Shown here: piece after piece, positions 24,701 through 36,240 of the stretch | Numbering within the stretch: position 1 is the stretch's first letter | Layout of the letters: the number at the start of each line of letters is the position of its first letter | Assembly: GCA_963922205.1 (NCBI GenBank) | Contig: CAWUHX010000358.1 | Location: forward strand, 186,001 to 250,000 | DNA length: 64,000 nt | Reading direction: 5' to 3' | Source: Romanomermis culicivorax | Taxonomy: Eukaryota > Nematoda > Enoplea > Mermithida > Mermithidae | Position numbers and translations under genes: made by a program | The notes under the pieces: generated by a model | Seen by the model: only the letters and a program-made list of their open reading frames with translations | Database searches by the model: none | Told to the model about the DNA's origin: nothing

Positions 24701-27595
24701 AAGTGTATTTTTATGACGTATAAAACTCGAAGATCGAAGTGTCTAAAATTAGTTATCTCAACTGCCTCAGAATGCTTTTAACTAACGAAACAAGTAACAC
24801 TTTTGCTTGGTAAACGATTTTTAATATGATATATTTTATCCTAACTATACTCCATTCATTGTGAAATGATTCGATGCAGCGGGCGAACTTTATGCAAACG
24901 CAGGATTACTAGATATCAGAATATCAATTTAGATAATCTTGAGATGGTTGAAGGCTGATTATCAAGAAACCTGCATCATGGAAGAAAAATTTATTGATTG
25001 GAGTAAAAGAGCGTTACATTATTTTGAATAAAATTTCGGCTGCGACATTGCTGCATCGATCGTTTGGAAATCAACGGGGCATAGTATTTCATGAAAAAAG
25101 ATCATTTCCTACTATAGCCGTAGGCATAGTTGGCCAGTTTTTGTTGCGGCCGCAACTTTTGCGGCCCGCGATTGCGAGTCGGTTCCGGCTCTCACAATAG
25201 CATACTTTTGGCGGTTCCGGAAAAATGCGGAACCGGATAACCGCAATGCTAAGCAAAGTCCACCGTAATTTCAAACCATAAATTATGTAAGAGATGCAAG
25301 GTTGTTCATGGTAAGTTTACATATGTATACGGAAAGTGATGCATTTACTGTACATGTAAAAATGAATGATTATTTGCCGTAGGGAAGTTTTCACAAAGAA
25401 ACATGAAATGGTTTATCGCAGAATACGAATTTCAGACAGAGCAAGCTTTAAAAAAAATTGGGTATCTAATCGATAACACGATCGTATTACTCTGCTGTTC
25501 GGGGTACTACTAAAACGCAGATCCACTCGCGGATCGTGGACCCGAATCCGACGACTTAAACACGGATCTGGATCCTGATTGGCAAAACCAAAGTAAGCTT
25601 TCTGAACTTGGTTTTGCAATGACTTGAAATTGGATCACCGCGGATCCTACGGATCTCGATCCGGATCCGTGGCCAAAGCGACTTAAATATCCGGATTTTT
25701 CCGGATCCGGATCACAGATCGCCTTGATATGGTGTATTTTTGATCCAAATCGATAATTTTTTGATCAGATTCAAAATTTTTGATCTGAGTCAAAAATGTC
25801 GATTCCGCTTAGAATTAATCAGATTCACACAGAAAATATCTGATTTGTCTAAATTTATCATTTCCAGAGGCAAAAATATAAAAAATTAATTCAGTATCAA
25901 AAACTTTGATCTGGATCAAAAATTTGATGAGTAGCATGAAAGAACACATCAGGAGATTAAATGCGAAAAATTTTGACCCAAATCAAAGAAATTGATCCGT
26001 ATAAAAAAATTCATTTGGATCAAAATTACTTCATATCAAGGCAATCTGTGGTCCTTATCTAGAAAAAAATCCTTGTCAAATCGTTTTAGGCACGGATCCG
26101 CGATTCGCAGGTGGATCCGTGTTTTAGTAGTAGCCTACTGTTCACATTCATTCAGGTATCTAGTGTTATTCAGCGCAGAATTGCATGTACTGTATCGATT
26201 GCGGCTACCAGAACCCAAAAATACTCCACTCGAGAACTCATTTCGGGTCCATAAACCGCACTGAACCGTAATGCGGTTGCGGGTTACGACTCGCAGAATT
26301 GTTTTCCGGTTGCGGGTGACTTGTGGGCCGCGATTTTTGAAAGCCGCAAAAAAGTGTGCGGGCCGCACTGTTTTTCGCTCGTTGCGGCCAACTGTGCCTA
26401 CGGCTTATTCCTTACTAATAAGGCTCCAAATGTAAATTTAGTTTAGTGCGGCATTCGATTGTCCGAAGAAATTAGAATAGTCATACACCAATTGTTTTCA
26501 CCGTGGACCTTTTTTACACATAAATTTACACAAATGCGCAAAGCAACGAAAAAAGCAAATATAACGAACACACTGGTTTTGCACTGCTGCAGAATTGTAA
26601 GTTTCAAAATTCAGTAAAATTCGAAATTTCACGCGTACGAGCATTATTGCATGTTGATGCTCTATCTATGATGCATGTTTTGCCATTACATGTAATTCAG
26701 TGGCAGTTGAGATTGAATGTAGGCTAACTTGCCACTGTTTATCGCATTTATGCAAATTTTAGTGTAAAGAAGGCCCAAAGCGCTATGAATGTAAAACAAA
26801 TATTATTTCGGAATTTAGACCTAGAGACCAAATGTGTATTTCATGGGGATAGATAGACGACGCAAATTCCAATAAGTTTGATTTACTGGTAATTCTCAAG
26901 TTTATCATTTTCTCCAGTTTACATGGGCATGAAAGATCATTTCTGTGATATTGTGACTACAGTCTGTTTTTCTTGAAATGCCTTTAAAGAATAACATTGA
27001 TGTATATTATGTCTCACAGGACATGAAAATTTTTTTTTTTGAGCGAAAATTCTACGGTACAAGTTTTGTGCAGACGATATCGGCGACCTTGTCAATTTGT
27101 GTCATTTGCCGATTCACGTGCATTTTATAAAAAACAGGCCATATTAGATCATTTTTTTTCAAAAGAGTGTCGAAACGAATAAAGATACATATACAAATAA
27201 TAAAGGTGACTGTAGAGTTAGGACTACTGACGCCCGTTCGAAAAAATGAACTATAGAACAATGTCATCCTTCTTTGAATCATGACCATTCTTTCTTCAGC
27301 ATGGTTCATGATCGGAGTCCACCATGGCAAACGCCTTTCGCGGAGCAAAAGTTCGACCGTCCAAGCTTGGGAAGCTTTGCTCATGCGAGTAGTCGAATTA
27401 ATGAGCGACGCTTTCTACCAAGCGAAAATGAAAAACGAACGAGCAGCTGCTGGGGACGGTACGATCGTCGACGATGACCTGTTTTTAAACCGACCAAGTT
27501 CGACGTCGGCGTTGTTCAACGAAAAACGGCTCGTTTCAACATCGTCCGAATCGGCGGCCAGCGATATCGAAATGAATAACAACTTACGGATATAA
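21724..27595 (+). CDS. Globin-like gene B (3 visible exons)
   Basis: Coding exons read at 21724-21880, 23575-23965 and 27300-27595 (TAA stop). Donors are GTGAGT at 21881 and GTAAGG at 23966; acceptors are ACAAG, TTCAAG and TTCAG; phases agree. Exon 1: LTPCHRKQIVKSWSAV...IFMHKPSLK (helices A-C). Exon 2: SLFQF at the CD corner, YFERQ with Gln at E7, IGRRHAF with the proximal His, FEPDWWRLF of helix G, then a low-complexity Asn-rich stretch (ASNNNNGHDVNNNG). Exon 3: VQAWEALLMRVVELMSDAFY of helix H and a long polar tail of about 55 residues. It is clearly a paralogue of globin A: the first intron falls at the same K|S codon boundary and the first visible exon starts in the same phase. About 281 codons are visible, so it is longer than a plain 150-residue globin. 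The start codon was not identified. Confidence 0.75.
25115..26407. mobile_element. hAT-like MITE in intron 2 of globin B
   Basis: The ends TAGCCGTAGGCATAGTTGGCC and, inverted, TAAGCCGTAGGCACAGTTGG match over about 20 bp. GCGGCC-rich subterminal blocks follow on each side. The flanks TTCCTACTA (left) and TTCCTTACTA (right) look like an 8-10 bp target duplication with one indel, consistent with hAT. No transposase. Confidence 0.65.
25505..26132. mobile_element. Second inverted-repeat element nested in the 25115-26407 MITE
   Basis: It begins TACTACTAAAAC and ends GTTTTAGTAGTA (perfect 12-bp inversion), followed on both sides by GGATCC/GATCCAC-rich arms. The centre is full of TTTGATC / GATCAAA motifs. 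It lies wholly within the outer element, so it inserted later. No clear target duplication. Confidence 0.6.
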
Positions 27596-30500
27596 AGCTA
27601 GAGAAATTAGGTTTCAATTTTCCTGTGAATTTTGTTGTGAATATATCGCCTTTCGAACAGTAAAGCTTTCTTGTAGTAGTGGTTTTTTTCGTTTAAACAA
27701 GTATACGCGGTGAATTACAAGGTAGCATGGTACTTGGTATTAGATTTTGATAGTTACTGGAATCAATTCAGGTAGAGTAATCTTGTAGACATCACACGCA
27801 ACACTGCACATAGGTATCACCGATTGACTTTTACGGTGCTTGAGTAGGCTCACAAATTCTGGCTCCTATATGACATATGACTCAACAGAAAATCACGGAA
27901 ATAAGTTACAGTTTTCAAGAAAAACAGCGTCCGTCGGTCGAGAACCATAATCACCTATCTACAAATTTTTCGAAAACCAGATTTTTGCATATATGGGGGC
28001 CTTCAGATACGTGGAATTCAAAAAATGTGTGCCGTGGCATCTAAATCAAAATTCATCGAGTTACGTCGATTCAAAAATGATATCATCAGTAAATTGTATT
28101 ACCGCAAAAAAAACCACCTGTCCGTTTAAGCTGTGTTAAAAACAACCTAACTGCCGCCATAATCATTGGAGTAAATTGAAACAACCTATCACACAAAAAA
28201 AGATCAGAACAACATAAGTGTAGTAAGGTGAGCCACCCCCTAATCGTAAAATAATGGTACAACCCGAACAAATGATGGGACTTCTTTCATTCATAAAAGT
28301 TAGTTGCACTTTGAGCTCGGTTCAAACTTCTTCTACTACCCCGAGCATGCTCGGCGAGCAACACACGTTTTAAGTATAGGCACATCCTTGACTGAGCTAA
28401 TTTATCAAAAATTGAACAATGCACGCACGACCAATGCGAAACTTTGTGCGCTTTAATCAGTCGGTAGTAGGGATGTATCTGGCCAGAGGATAACGGGTCG
28501 TGTCAGGCAGTAAAAATACCAAGTCGGGTCCGGATCGGGTCAGAAACCCCTAGCAAACCAGGTCAGAGGTCAAAAAATATGTTCAGTTCATCGCTATATC
28601 ACATACCGGCCATATTACATGCTTGCTTATCATACATGCACAGCATGCAAATTCGCTGGGGGTCAGCCAGAACGGGGGGTGAAATACAAATTTTTTTCAT
28701 TCTTGATAATGAAAAGAAAGGTCTTAGAAAGGTTTTCTAACATCCAGACAGCATATATCAGTCAGATATGTTAAATAATTTGTTTAGACTGCACTTTTTA
28801 AACTTTAAATCTTACTCTTTTGGAATCAAGTATGCTTTCTTTAAAAAATTGCTAAACCACAACATCATGTCCATTTTCATGACGACTTTCTCTTCTCTCT
28901 TGATCATTTTCTTTCGTCAACTTCTCAATCATTGCTAGGGGAGTCAAATCTGCTGGGGGTCGAAACCCCCAAACCCCCCCCACAAGTGCATGTATGTTGC
29001 TTATTATTTAGCGTAAATAAATATTGAAAATGAGAAATGACTCATCTTATTGCTTTTGAATAGTAAAAGCTGTTTCAAGAAACAGAAATGAAACGAGACA
29101 AGGGAAATGATAAATAAATAAAATCTTTCTCTTATTCAAGGCAAAAAACGAAAGTCAATCCGATTGTCACGGATAGCCACACATGTGATATTACAGTATA
29201 CTTTTAACTTAATACAGTATGCTCGTCTTTATTGTATTTTCACGCTTTTCATGTTAGCGTCTTTTTGTATCTATTTCTGTATTTGACAAGCGACTTTGGC
29301 AAACAAAGTCGGCATCCTTCTAGAGATCTTTTCCTGCGTTTCTAACAGGAATGCACGCGCGCTGGCTTCTTCTTGCCTAAGAAACGCCAGTGTCGACTAT
29401 TTTTGGCCCTTATTCCGACCTTCTTCTCCTACAAGAAGCGCCGACGATCACTGTAGTCACCACCTCCTACCATACTCAGGAGCTACTGACACGCCCACTC
29501 CTGCTAGCATAAATACCAAGTTTCTTCCGCCAAACTCGTATTTTGATAGTACAGAGTAGGAATCCACATTGAAGTGCCCTTTATGTCAACGTCTTTTTAT
29601 ATATATTTTAATAAATAATTAGTTTGCATATTTTCGGTAAGTCTTCTTCATAAACTGCACCATTGCGGTTGAATCCCAATCCTTTCTCTCTCCTACTCCA
29701 GTGTCAGTTTATCCCTTCAGTCTCCTATCGGGCTTCTCTTCCTAGGGACTTAACATTAGGACTAAGGTTCCAGCTCTCCACCAGGCCCTTTCCAGGACTA
29801 GGATTGCTGACGTTTCTCTTACCATCTACAGACAGTCAGTCCCGGTGATAGGCTCTGTAGCGTACAAGGTGGAGGTCATGAGTAGCATTTCCTGCCTTCA
29901 CTACCCCCAATGTCTGCGACTTTTGTTGTATTTGCTAGCCCTCATTCTTGAGGCTGAACTACTCCCATCTCATCCTTACAAACAACCCCGCTTAAGGTTA
30001 CACAATCTACGATTATTGAAAATAGATCAAAAAATCTGAAATGATAGCCAAGGATGGTATACCCGCCTTGTCTGCGGAAATTTTTTTGTTTAGAATTTCA
30101 TTTTTTGCTTCATCTAAAAAACTGCTCCTTGAAAACTTTCTATTAGGCACAAGACTTATCTTGGTCCTTTTTTTCTTAAATGCTTGTAAATTAAAGGACG
30201 ACCAACATCGGTACCAAAGTGTTTACATGAAAGGTTCACTATAGATCTGTTTGCATATAATAGAAATTATAAAACACTCACTTTGAAGCAGTATTTAATC
30301 TCATAAAGTTTTTGATACCATATCATTGCTTTCAACATGATATTGTTGAATAATTCTTCATTAATTAGGGCAATAGAACGATTTTCAAGCATACTTTTTC
30401 AGTGGGTGACAGCTTAAAATTATTCATCAACTATTGTGTCATAATGCATTGAAGTGTTGGGGATGTACTTATGGTAGCAGTCATCCCACATCTATGCAGA

Positions 30501-31380
30501 ATTGGTGAATTGGGTGAAGCCACAATTCGACCAGAAAGAAGAATGTTTATCATTCTTACAATTTCGTTGTGTTGTGGGCAAGTCGCGTCCATTAAACTTC
30601 AAATTTGTTTACTTTTCGTCCAGTAAATGGAATGCTGACAGCCCCAGCATATTTACGTATTGATAATAGTATTTTATTGTTATTATTAATAAATTATACT
30701 CACGCAGTTAGTGGAGGAGGGAGCCGACCTACCGGGATCCATTACCGAGGAAATCCCCAGCTTTTCCTGGACATTGTTATAGTGAGTTCCTTTTATTTGT
30801 GTAAGCCTTTAGGAAGCATCTGGGGCGACCCTACTTGCTTTTCGATTGCAAGAGTTAGACTTTCCAGTTACTTATTAGTGACTGAAGGTTGTGTTTAATT
30901 CTGCTAGCAGACTGTTGCACAGTACTTAGCTGATTACTCCTTTGAGTGACCTACAGTAGTTAGTTGGGTACAAGCCAATAGCTTCTTTAGTTATATTGCT
31001 GACATCTCCGGATCTAAGTAGAGAATTAAACATAACAGAAGAAAAAAATCACATTGTTGTAACATTCAACATTTTTCTTATCACAAATAACCAAAAATGA
31101 CCTAAGATTGACACTTGACCAATAAATAATCACATTCAATGCTGATTAATGCAAGAATTGCTATAGAAAACAGGATATTATCGATTGTAGCTCGCTCAAA
31201 AAAACCATTAGATGATAAGGTCAATTGTCAACCAATGCCAATACATCTATCATTCCCTATCTTTATTGGAAAACTACGGAGAAAATTTTATTTTTGAAAT
31301 ATACGTCATGTAGAGTAAAATTTTGTCTGTTTTTCTTTCAACAGTAAAAATGATCAACTGAATTTTTTGACCCGTGACCT
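27596..31380. other. Intergenic, no gene recognised
   Basis: 3' flank of globin B and beyond. 29290-30030 is pyrimidine-rich with several short open frames (such as 29296-29559 and 29663-29848) and could be a decayed LTR. It holds an A-rich, (C)n-rich islet at 28965-28990. I do not recognise any protein. An ORF at 30605-30898 has no family I know. Confidence 0.4.
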
Positions 31381-31425
31381 TCTAGGCACAGAGGTATCTT
31401 GGATCAAGATACCTCTGTGCCTAGA
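31381..31425. other. Perfect 21-bp stem hairpin with 3-nt loop
   Basis: Bases 31381-31401 are the exact reverse complement of 31405-31425, leaving GAT as loop. The stem reads TCTAGGCACAGAGGTATCTT plus G. There are no mismatches in an otherwise old, decayed region. It could be a small foldback insertion or a structured RNA element. Confidence 0.8.
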
Positions 31426-32200
31426 ATGATCTTGGTAAGGTGAAGAGCCTTTTTTCCTCTTTCGGGTTGGGTCAGAAAATATCAGATAGGATTGGGTAGC
31501 ATACCTGGTCAAAAGGTCCGATACATAGATTTATTCATGGGATTTCATTTTTTTGTAAAATTTTTGCCATATCTATTGAAAACAAATATCAAATGATGGA
31601 AAATTTTAACTTATTGAACTTGTTCATGAAAAAGAACTTCTGTTTATCATTTAATTCCTTAATTACAAGGATGTTAGGAAAAAACACTGTGTCTTCACAG
31701 ATATTCAGGAAGAACAAAGTATTCATGATATTAATTTACATACATGGAAAGAAATAAGTACACATTTTAAAAATTTGTTCGCGAAGTATGAAGCAACTTC
31801 CGAGCATGTTCCATGAGCAAGGTGCTCGCCAAGCCTGCTATGAACCAGACTATACGATTAAAGAAAGGACCACCTTATTACTACATTTTACAGTGATGAC
31901 GTCAACAGCTTTATATTTTGTGTGCTGATGTCAAAGCTTGGCACTAGGACACAACAGCATCATGTTATGATGCTCTAATGATGATTCATTCAGCTAAAAT
32001 AGCTGTGCATCATAGCATTGCTATTACTTATGTTATAGGCAATAGCTCTTAGGGTGTGTTTATACTTCGTGTGTGGGATGCTGTTTGCCCTTTTCGATCA
32101 GCCAATCAAATTGCAGGAGGGGCCAACAGAAATGGTTGCCACGGTTGCGGTTCATAAGAGCCAACAGCCCATAACAGCCACTGAGCCCATAAGCATGAAC
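31426..32200. other. Intergenic, nothing recognised
   Basis: AT-rich spacer with short direct and inverted words such as GCATCAT / ATGATGC around 31950-32010, but no gene or clear element. Confidence 0.4.
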
Positions 32201-32259
32201 GGCTCATAAGCGCAAAAAAAGTATATACTTGAGCATGTCCTATCTTATCTGCTATGAAA

Positions 32260-32327
32260 GGCTCATAAGCGCAAAAGGCTCACAAGCGCGAAAGGCTCAT
32301 AAGCGCGAAAGGCACATAAGCACGAAA
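32260..32327. repeat. 17-bp tandem repeat, 4 copies
   Basis: GGCTCATAAGCGCGAAA-type units start at 32260, 32277, 32294 and 32311, with a solitary copy at 32201. Only a few substitutions occur between units. Confidence 0.85.
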
Positions 32328-32566
32328 GATTATTGTAAGAGCTGATAATTTTCATGTTAATTTGTCTTATGTAATTCGAAGGAACTTGATGTACAGTGTC
32401 TTTTAGCACGAGTACCATTAGCATTTGTGCTAATGAAGAAATATTTCATTAGTACAGTTGGAAGGGTTGAAAAATGTTACTTTGTTTGTGTCAAACTAAT
32501 GTGTTGGTTTATCAATTCTGATAATCTGTTTTTATTGTATAATCAACTCATGAAATCATGCTTGAT

Positions 32567-32658
32567 GTTGGTACCTTCAAAAGGAATGAGGCACTCATCT
32601 GGTTCTAATTATGTTGGTACCTTCAGAAGGAATGAGGCACTCATCTGGTTCTAATTAG
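32567..32658. repeat. 46-bp tandem duplication
   Basis: Two adjacent 46-bp copies beginning GTTGGTACCTTCA differ at only two positions by eye, which points to a recent duplication. Confidence 0.85.
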
Positions 32659-32820
32659 ATTAGCTCAGTCTTACTATGCACTTGGCTAGTTAACCGACAA
32701 GTTCAAATTCTGACAGTAAAACTTGCAGGAATCACTAGTCGTGTTCTGCTGGGATAAAGGTTTACATGTTTTTATTGTATTTGGAACTGCGCTTGAACTT
32801 GAATATAAGGTGTGGCGGGT

Positions 32821-32939
32821 GGCCGACAGTGCCATCTGGCCGACTGTAGCAGCTGGCAGACTTTAGTGGCTGGCTGACTGTACCAGATGGCCGAGTGCAG
32901 TACGTGGCCAACTGTAGCACATAGCCGACTGTGCTGGGC
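32821..32939. repeat. 17-bp tandem repeat, 7 diverged copies
   Basis: Seven consecutive 17-bp units of the type GGCCGACTGTAGCAGCT start at 32821 and repeat every 17 bases to 32939. Each unit differs at several places. The sequence is unrelated to the 17-bp array 0.5 kb upstream. Confidence 0.8.
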
Positions 32940-34534
32940 GGCGAAATCAATTGGAAATAGTTTATATGTAAGTTGAACCTTATGTAAAACGTTTTCCCAT
33001 GAAATGTGAATAAAGTGTTGCAAAAATATAGGTTTCAATGCACAAGATATCATCGAAAAATGCAAGAGCCACGCAAAAATATGCTAATTAAGTGCAGAAA
33101 TATGCCCTTCATTCTTTCTTAATTCACTATAAAAGCCTGGATTGATTGATTCTATTGATTTTTTCTAATATTTTTGTAGCAAAAAAACTATGAATAAAAT
33201 ATATTAGGACTTGGCAAAAAAATAGAATTTTCAAGAAAGATAGAACAATAACAATGGAATTTGGCCTTTACTTGAGTAACTTATCTAAGGGTTGTACTCT
33301 GGAATGTCTCTGGCTCATTGCTTTTTTTTATATATGGTTTAGCTGTGATAAAAGCCATGTGGCCTTCACATTTGTGGAATATCAGCATGGTGCTTTTATT
33401 CGAAAAGAATATTTGTGAATTTTTTGCATTTTCTGTTCATAAAAATTGAAAATAAGTACACCAAAATTAAGATTTTTTTTGTATATAAATGCCAAGTACG
33501 ACCCTGAATGAAAATAGTTTCTATTAAATGTTTTAAATTCAAATGCTACAGTGCTCAAAACTACAAACTAGCTCGCAACAAGTGGGCTACACGAGCTAGA
33601 AATTATTGAATTTCAACTATTATAGCAGGAAAACCACGTTTGGTATGATTCTTTTTGAAAAGCCAAAAATGATTAGGATTTGTGCTACTTTCGCACTTGA
33701 GCAACGTCAAATTTCCATGAACGCCAAATCTTCATGATATTCCATCCGATATTCCTGCGCCCCAAGATCATTTTAATTCATTTTTATAACAAATATGCTC
33801 AACAAAGTGAATGGATACGAGGGGAAAAATTTCTTACAAAATAAAAAACTTCTGAATTTAAATAGGTATCCTTGTGTGCTTTTACTTATTAGCATATTTT
33901 TGTGTTGCTCTTGCATTTTTTGATCCTCTTATAGCCAGAACATACTATCTGCATTTTTTCAAAAATGAGCTCTTCATGTCACATGCATTACCATAATGTC
34001 ATCTACCAACGCCAAAATGTTTTATATGCATATATACACTGTATGAACATATATACCTAGTTACATTATACTATGTGCATCAGTGAAAGCTTTTGCATGT
34101 GCCAAAAAGTGCTATATACCACATAGTATGTTTTGGTTCTGCATTTTTCTACAAAATCGTACTATAGTCTGTTTTTTATAAAATGCTACTAAAATGAAAA
34201 ATGACACAAATATTAGGTGACTTGAAAATCCGGCACATGAAGCTTTTACTGTAAATTTTTCCACTCAAAAAATTTCCAAGTGTTGACTGAGTTTCGTCAC
34301 TAAATTTAAGCTTCATATGACGTACAGCTTGGTAGAAAATGCCGAAAATGTAAAATAGTACTTGCTTTCCAGATTCATTATTTGGAAGCATTTTATAAAA
34401 AACAGATTATATATGGTAGATAGTACCTTTTGGTTCCAAGATTTTTTATTCTGGAGTACCAAATGATAAATACATTATGCTTTGAAATTAATGCATTATT
34501 GTGACTGTTGAAAAAGCATTTTATGAGTATCTTA
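32940..34534. other. Intergenic, nothing recognised
   Basis: AT-rich sequence without a credible exon. It contains scattered ATATGC/GCATAT words (33060-33110, 34020-34130) but no array or transposon ends that I can define. Confidence 0.4.
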
Positions 34535-34730
34535 CAGTATGATCACATATTGTGATGTGAAAGTACCATTGATGCATATGTTACAGTATGATCACATAAT
34601 ATGATGTGCAAGTATGAGTGATACATACCTTAGAGTATGATCTCATATTAATATGTGCAAGTATGAGTGATGCATACCTTACAGTATTATCATATAACAG
34701 GATGTGCAGGTACATTTCATGTATTGCATT
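34535..34730. repeat. 49-bp tandem repeat, 4 copies
   Basis: Units beginning CAGTATGATCACATA start at 34535, 34584, 34633 and 34682. The last is the most diverged. It lies directly upstream of the heat-shock-like elements. Confidence 0.75.
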
Positions 34731-34739
34731 GTACCCAAG

Positions 34740-34828
34740 TTCTAGAACCTTCGATAATATTCTATAATATTCTTTTGTATTCTACAAGGTTCTAGAACAT
34801 TCTGTGATTTTCCATGATAGTATATAAG
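34740..34828 (+). promoter_or_regulatory. Heat-shock-like promoter: two HSEs and a TATA box
   Basis: Two three-box heat-shock elements of the perfect form TTCnnGAAnnTTC lie at 34740-34752 and 34790-34802 (both TTCTAGAAC-type). They are followed by TATATAAG at 34821-34828. Between them are further TATTCT half-sites. HSF binds such alternating NTTCN/NGAAN boxes; the spacing to the TATA box is like that of animal small heat-shock genes. Promoter activity is inferred. The nearest ORF begins at 34884. Confidence 0.55.
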
Positions 34829-34883
34829 TAAGGTTGTTTTGTGTATTTGTAAAATAACTGATTAGAATTGATGTAAATTAGTA

Positions 34884-35273
34884 ATGTATAATATGTGGAT
34901 CGTATTAATGTACATTATTTCATTTCTTGTGATGTACTTTGGAATATGTCTGGTTTTCTGTCTTGTTAATGCTCCTGTACATTTTTCTCAAGTGTTGGAT
35001 AAGTATTTTGTTCTGAATGTTCCTGCTTCAAAATCAATTATTGACCCAATTAGGAATGATATCACATATTGGCATCTGGTTTTTGTAACCCACTTGAGTC
35101 ACATGAAGGTGTACATTCCCAAGAAATACAGTGTACCTGAAGTCGTAAAAAATCCTGCAGGCGTAATACAAGGCCAAATTGCCCAACCCAGATGCAAGTC
35201 TCAAGTTCTCAAGTGGAACAGTAGCCATAATCACATAGCAACAGTGTACATAATAATTAGTGGGAAAAGATAG
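34884..35273 (+). CDS. Hypothetical 129-codon ORF behind the HSE/TATA block
   Basis: It opens with an ATG 56 bases after the TATA box and ends at a TAG. Residues 5-32 are strongly hydrophobic (MWIVLMYIISFLVMYFGICL), a possible signal-anchor. The rest is polar and contains VYIPKKYSVPEVVKNPAG. I recognise no family. It shares no similarity with small heat-shock proteins. Composition and isolation in repeat-rich DNA leave it possible that this is a chance frame or a transposon remnant; the promoter-like block is the main reason to list it. Confidence 0.3.
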   Translation: MYNMWIVLMYIISFLVMYFGICLVFCLVNAPVHFSQVLDKYFVLNVPASKSIIDPIRNDITYWHLVFVTHLSHMKVYIPKKYSVPEVVKNPAGVIQGQIAQPRCKSQVLKWNSSHNHIATVYIIISGKR

Positions 35274-36240
35274 GAAGCACATAGGCGTGGAAGTAAAGCA
35301 TATGGCATATTACAGCATGTGGGCATGGTAATAAAGCATATGGTATATGGAAGCATGTAAAGAAAAGGCAGCAATTGGTTTAAAAGACATAACGAAAGCA
35401 GGCCCCCCATTGGACCAAAGGCATGGTTTAAAGAGGCAGTATAAAAAGCAGAGCATGATGAAAAAGCATTCAGTTAGTTTTGATTTGGAAATCATATTGG
35501 TGCTTTAAAAATTGGCTTTAAAATTTGCTTGCTTTAAAAATTTGGAAATCATTTTGTGTTCATTTTATTCCGAATTTATTGTCGCGTTGGTTTTTCTTTG
35601 TATCATTTTTGCGTTCCATTGTTCAGAAATCGTCAAAGGTTGGGATTGCATTGTCAAGTAAAAGTATGTTAGGACCCTGGGCAGATATACCCCTGGATTA
35701 GGCATTACATATTCATTCATTTATTTATTGTACTATTTAGTACTTTGATATTATATGTTGTGTTAGTTAGCCTTATTAAACTTGGTTATTTACCAGCTAG
35801 TATTCCAGTTGGATATTTACCAATTATCCCAAGACTAATCTATTTTCAACTTAGTCCAGTCATTATTCTGGACACAGAAACAGTAAAGGTTATCATTGAA
35901 TTAGCTGTTGTTTTTTAAATAATATCATTGTTTATGATGCCTGATTTTTATTCAATCCTTCATTCTCATATTTCAATCCTTAAATTGCCTGAATTTCAGA
36001 AATATTCATTAATTCAGCTTCATAATAATATTATATTTTCTGCTGAAGAAGCACTAGCTCACATGAACTGTAAAAATCCCAAAAGTGACTATGATGTTTT
36101 TATTCAATGCTGTATGTTTCTTATGATTTTTTTCAGAGAATGATGAATTTGAATGTGATGCTGAATATGTGTAAGAAGTAACAGTTGACCAAAGTAATGA
36201 TTCCAAATCAATAGAAATGTAATATACAAATCAAAGAATA
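35274..36240. other. Intergenic, nothing recognised
   Basis: AT-rich. It includes a loose pair of repeats around TAAAGCATATGG (35296 and 35333). No gene identified; a short frame at 35928-36143 has no recognisable features. Confidence 0.4.

Noticed and set aside
29296-30039. Chain of short Ser/Pro/Leu-rich ORFs that might be a gene
   Set aside because: The pyrimidine-rich composition explains them. There are no splice-consistent frames or recognisable motifs. A decayed LTR is more likely.
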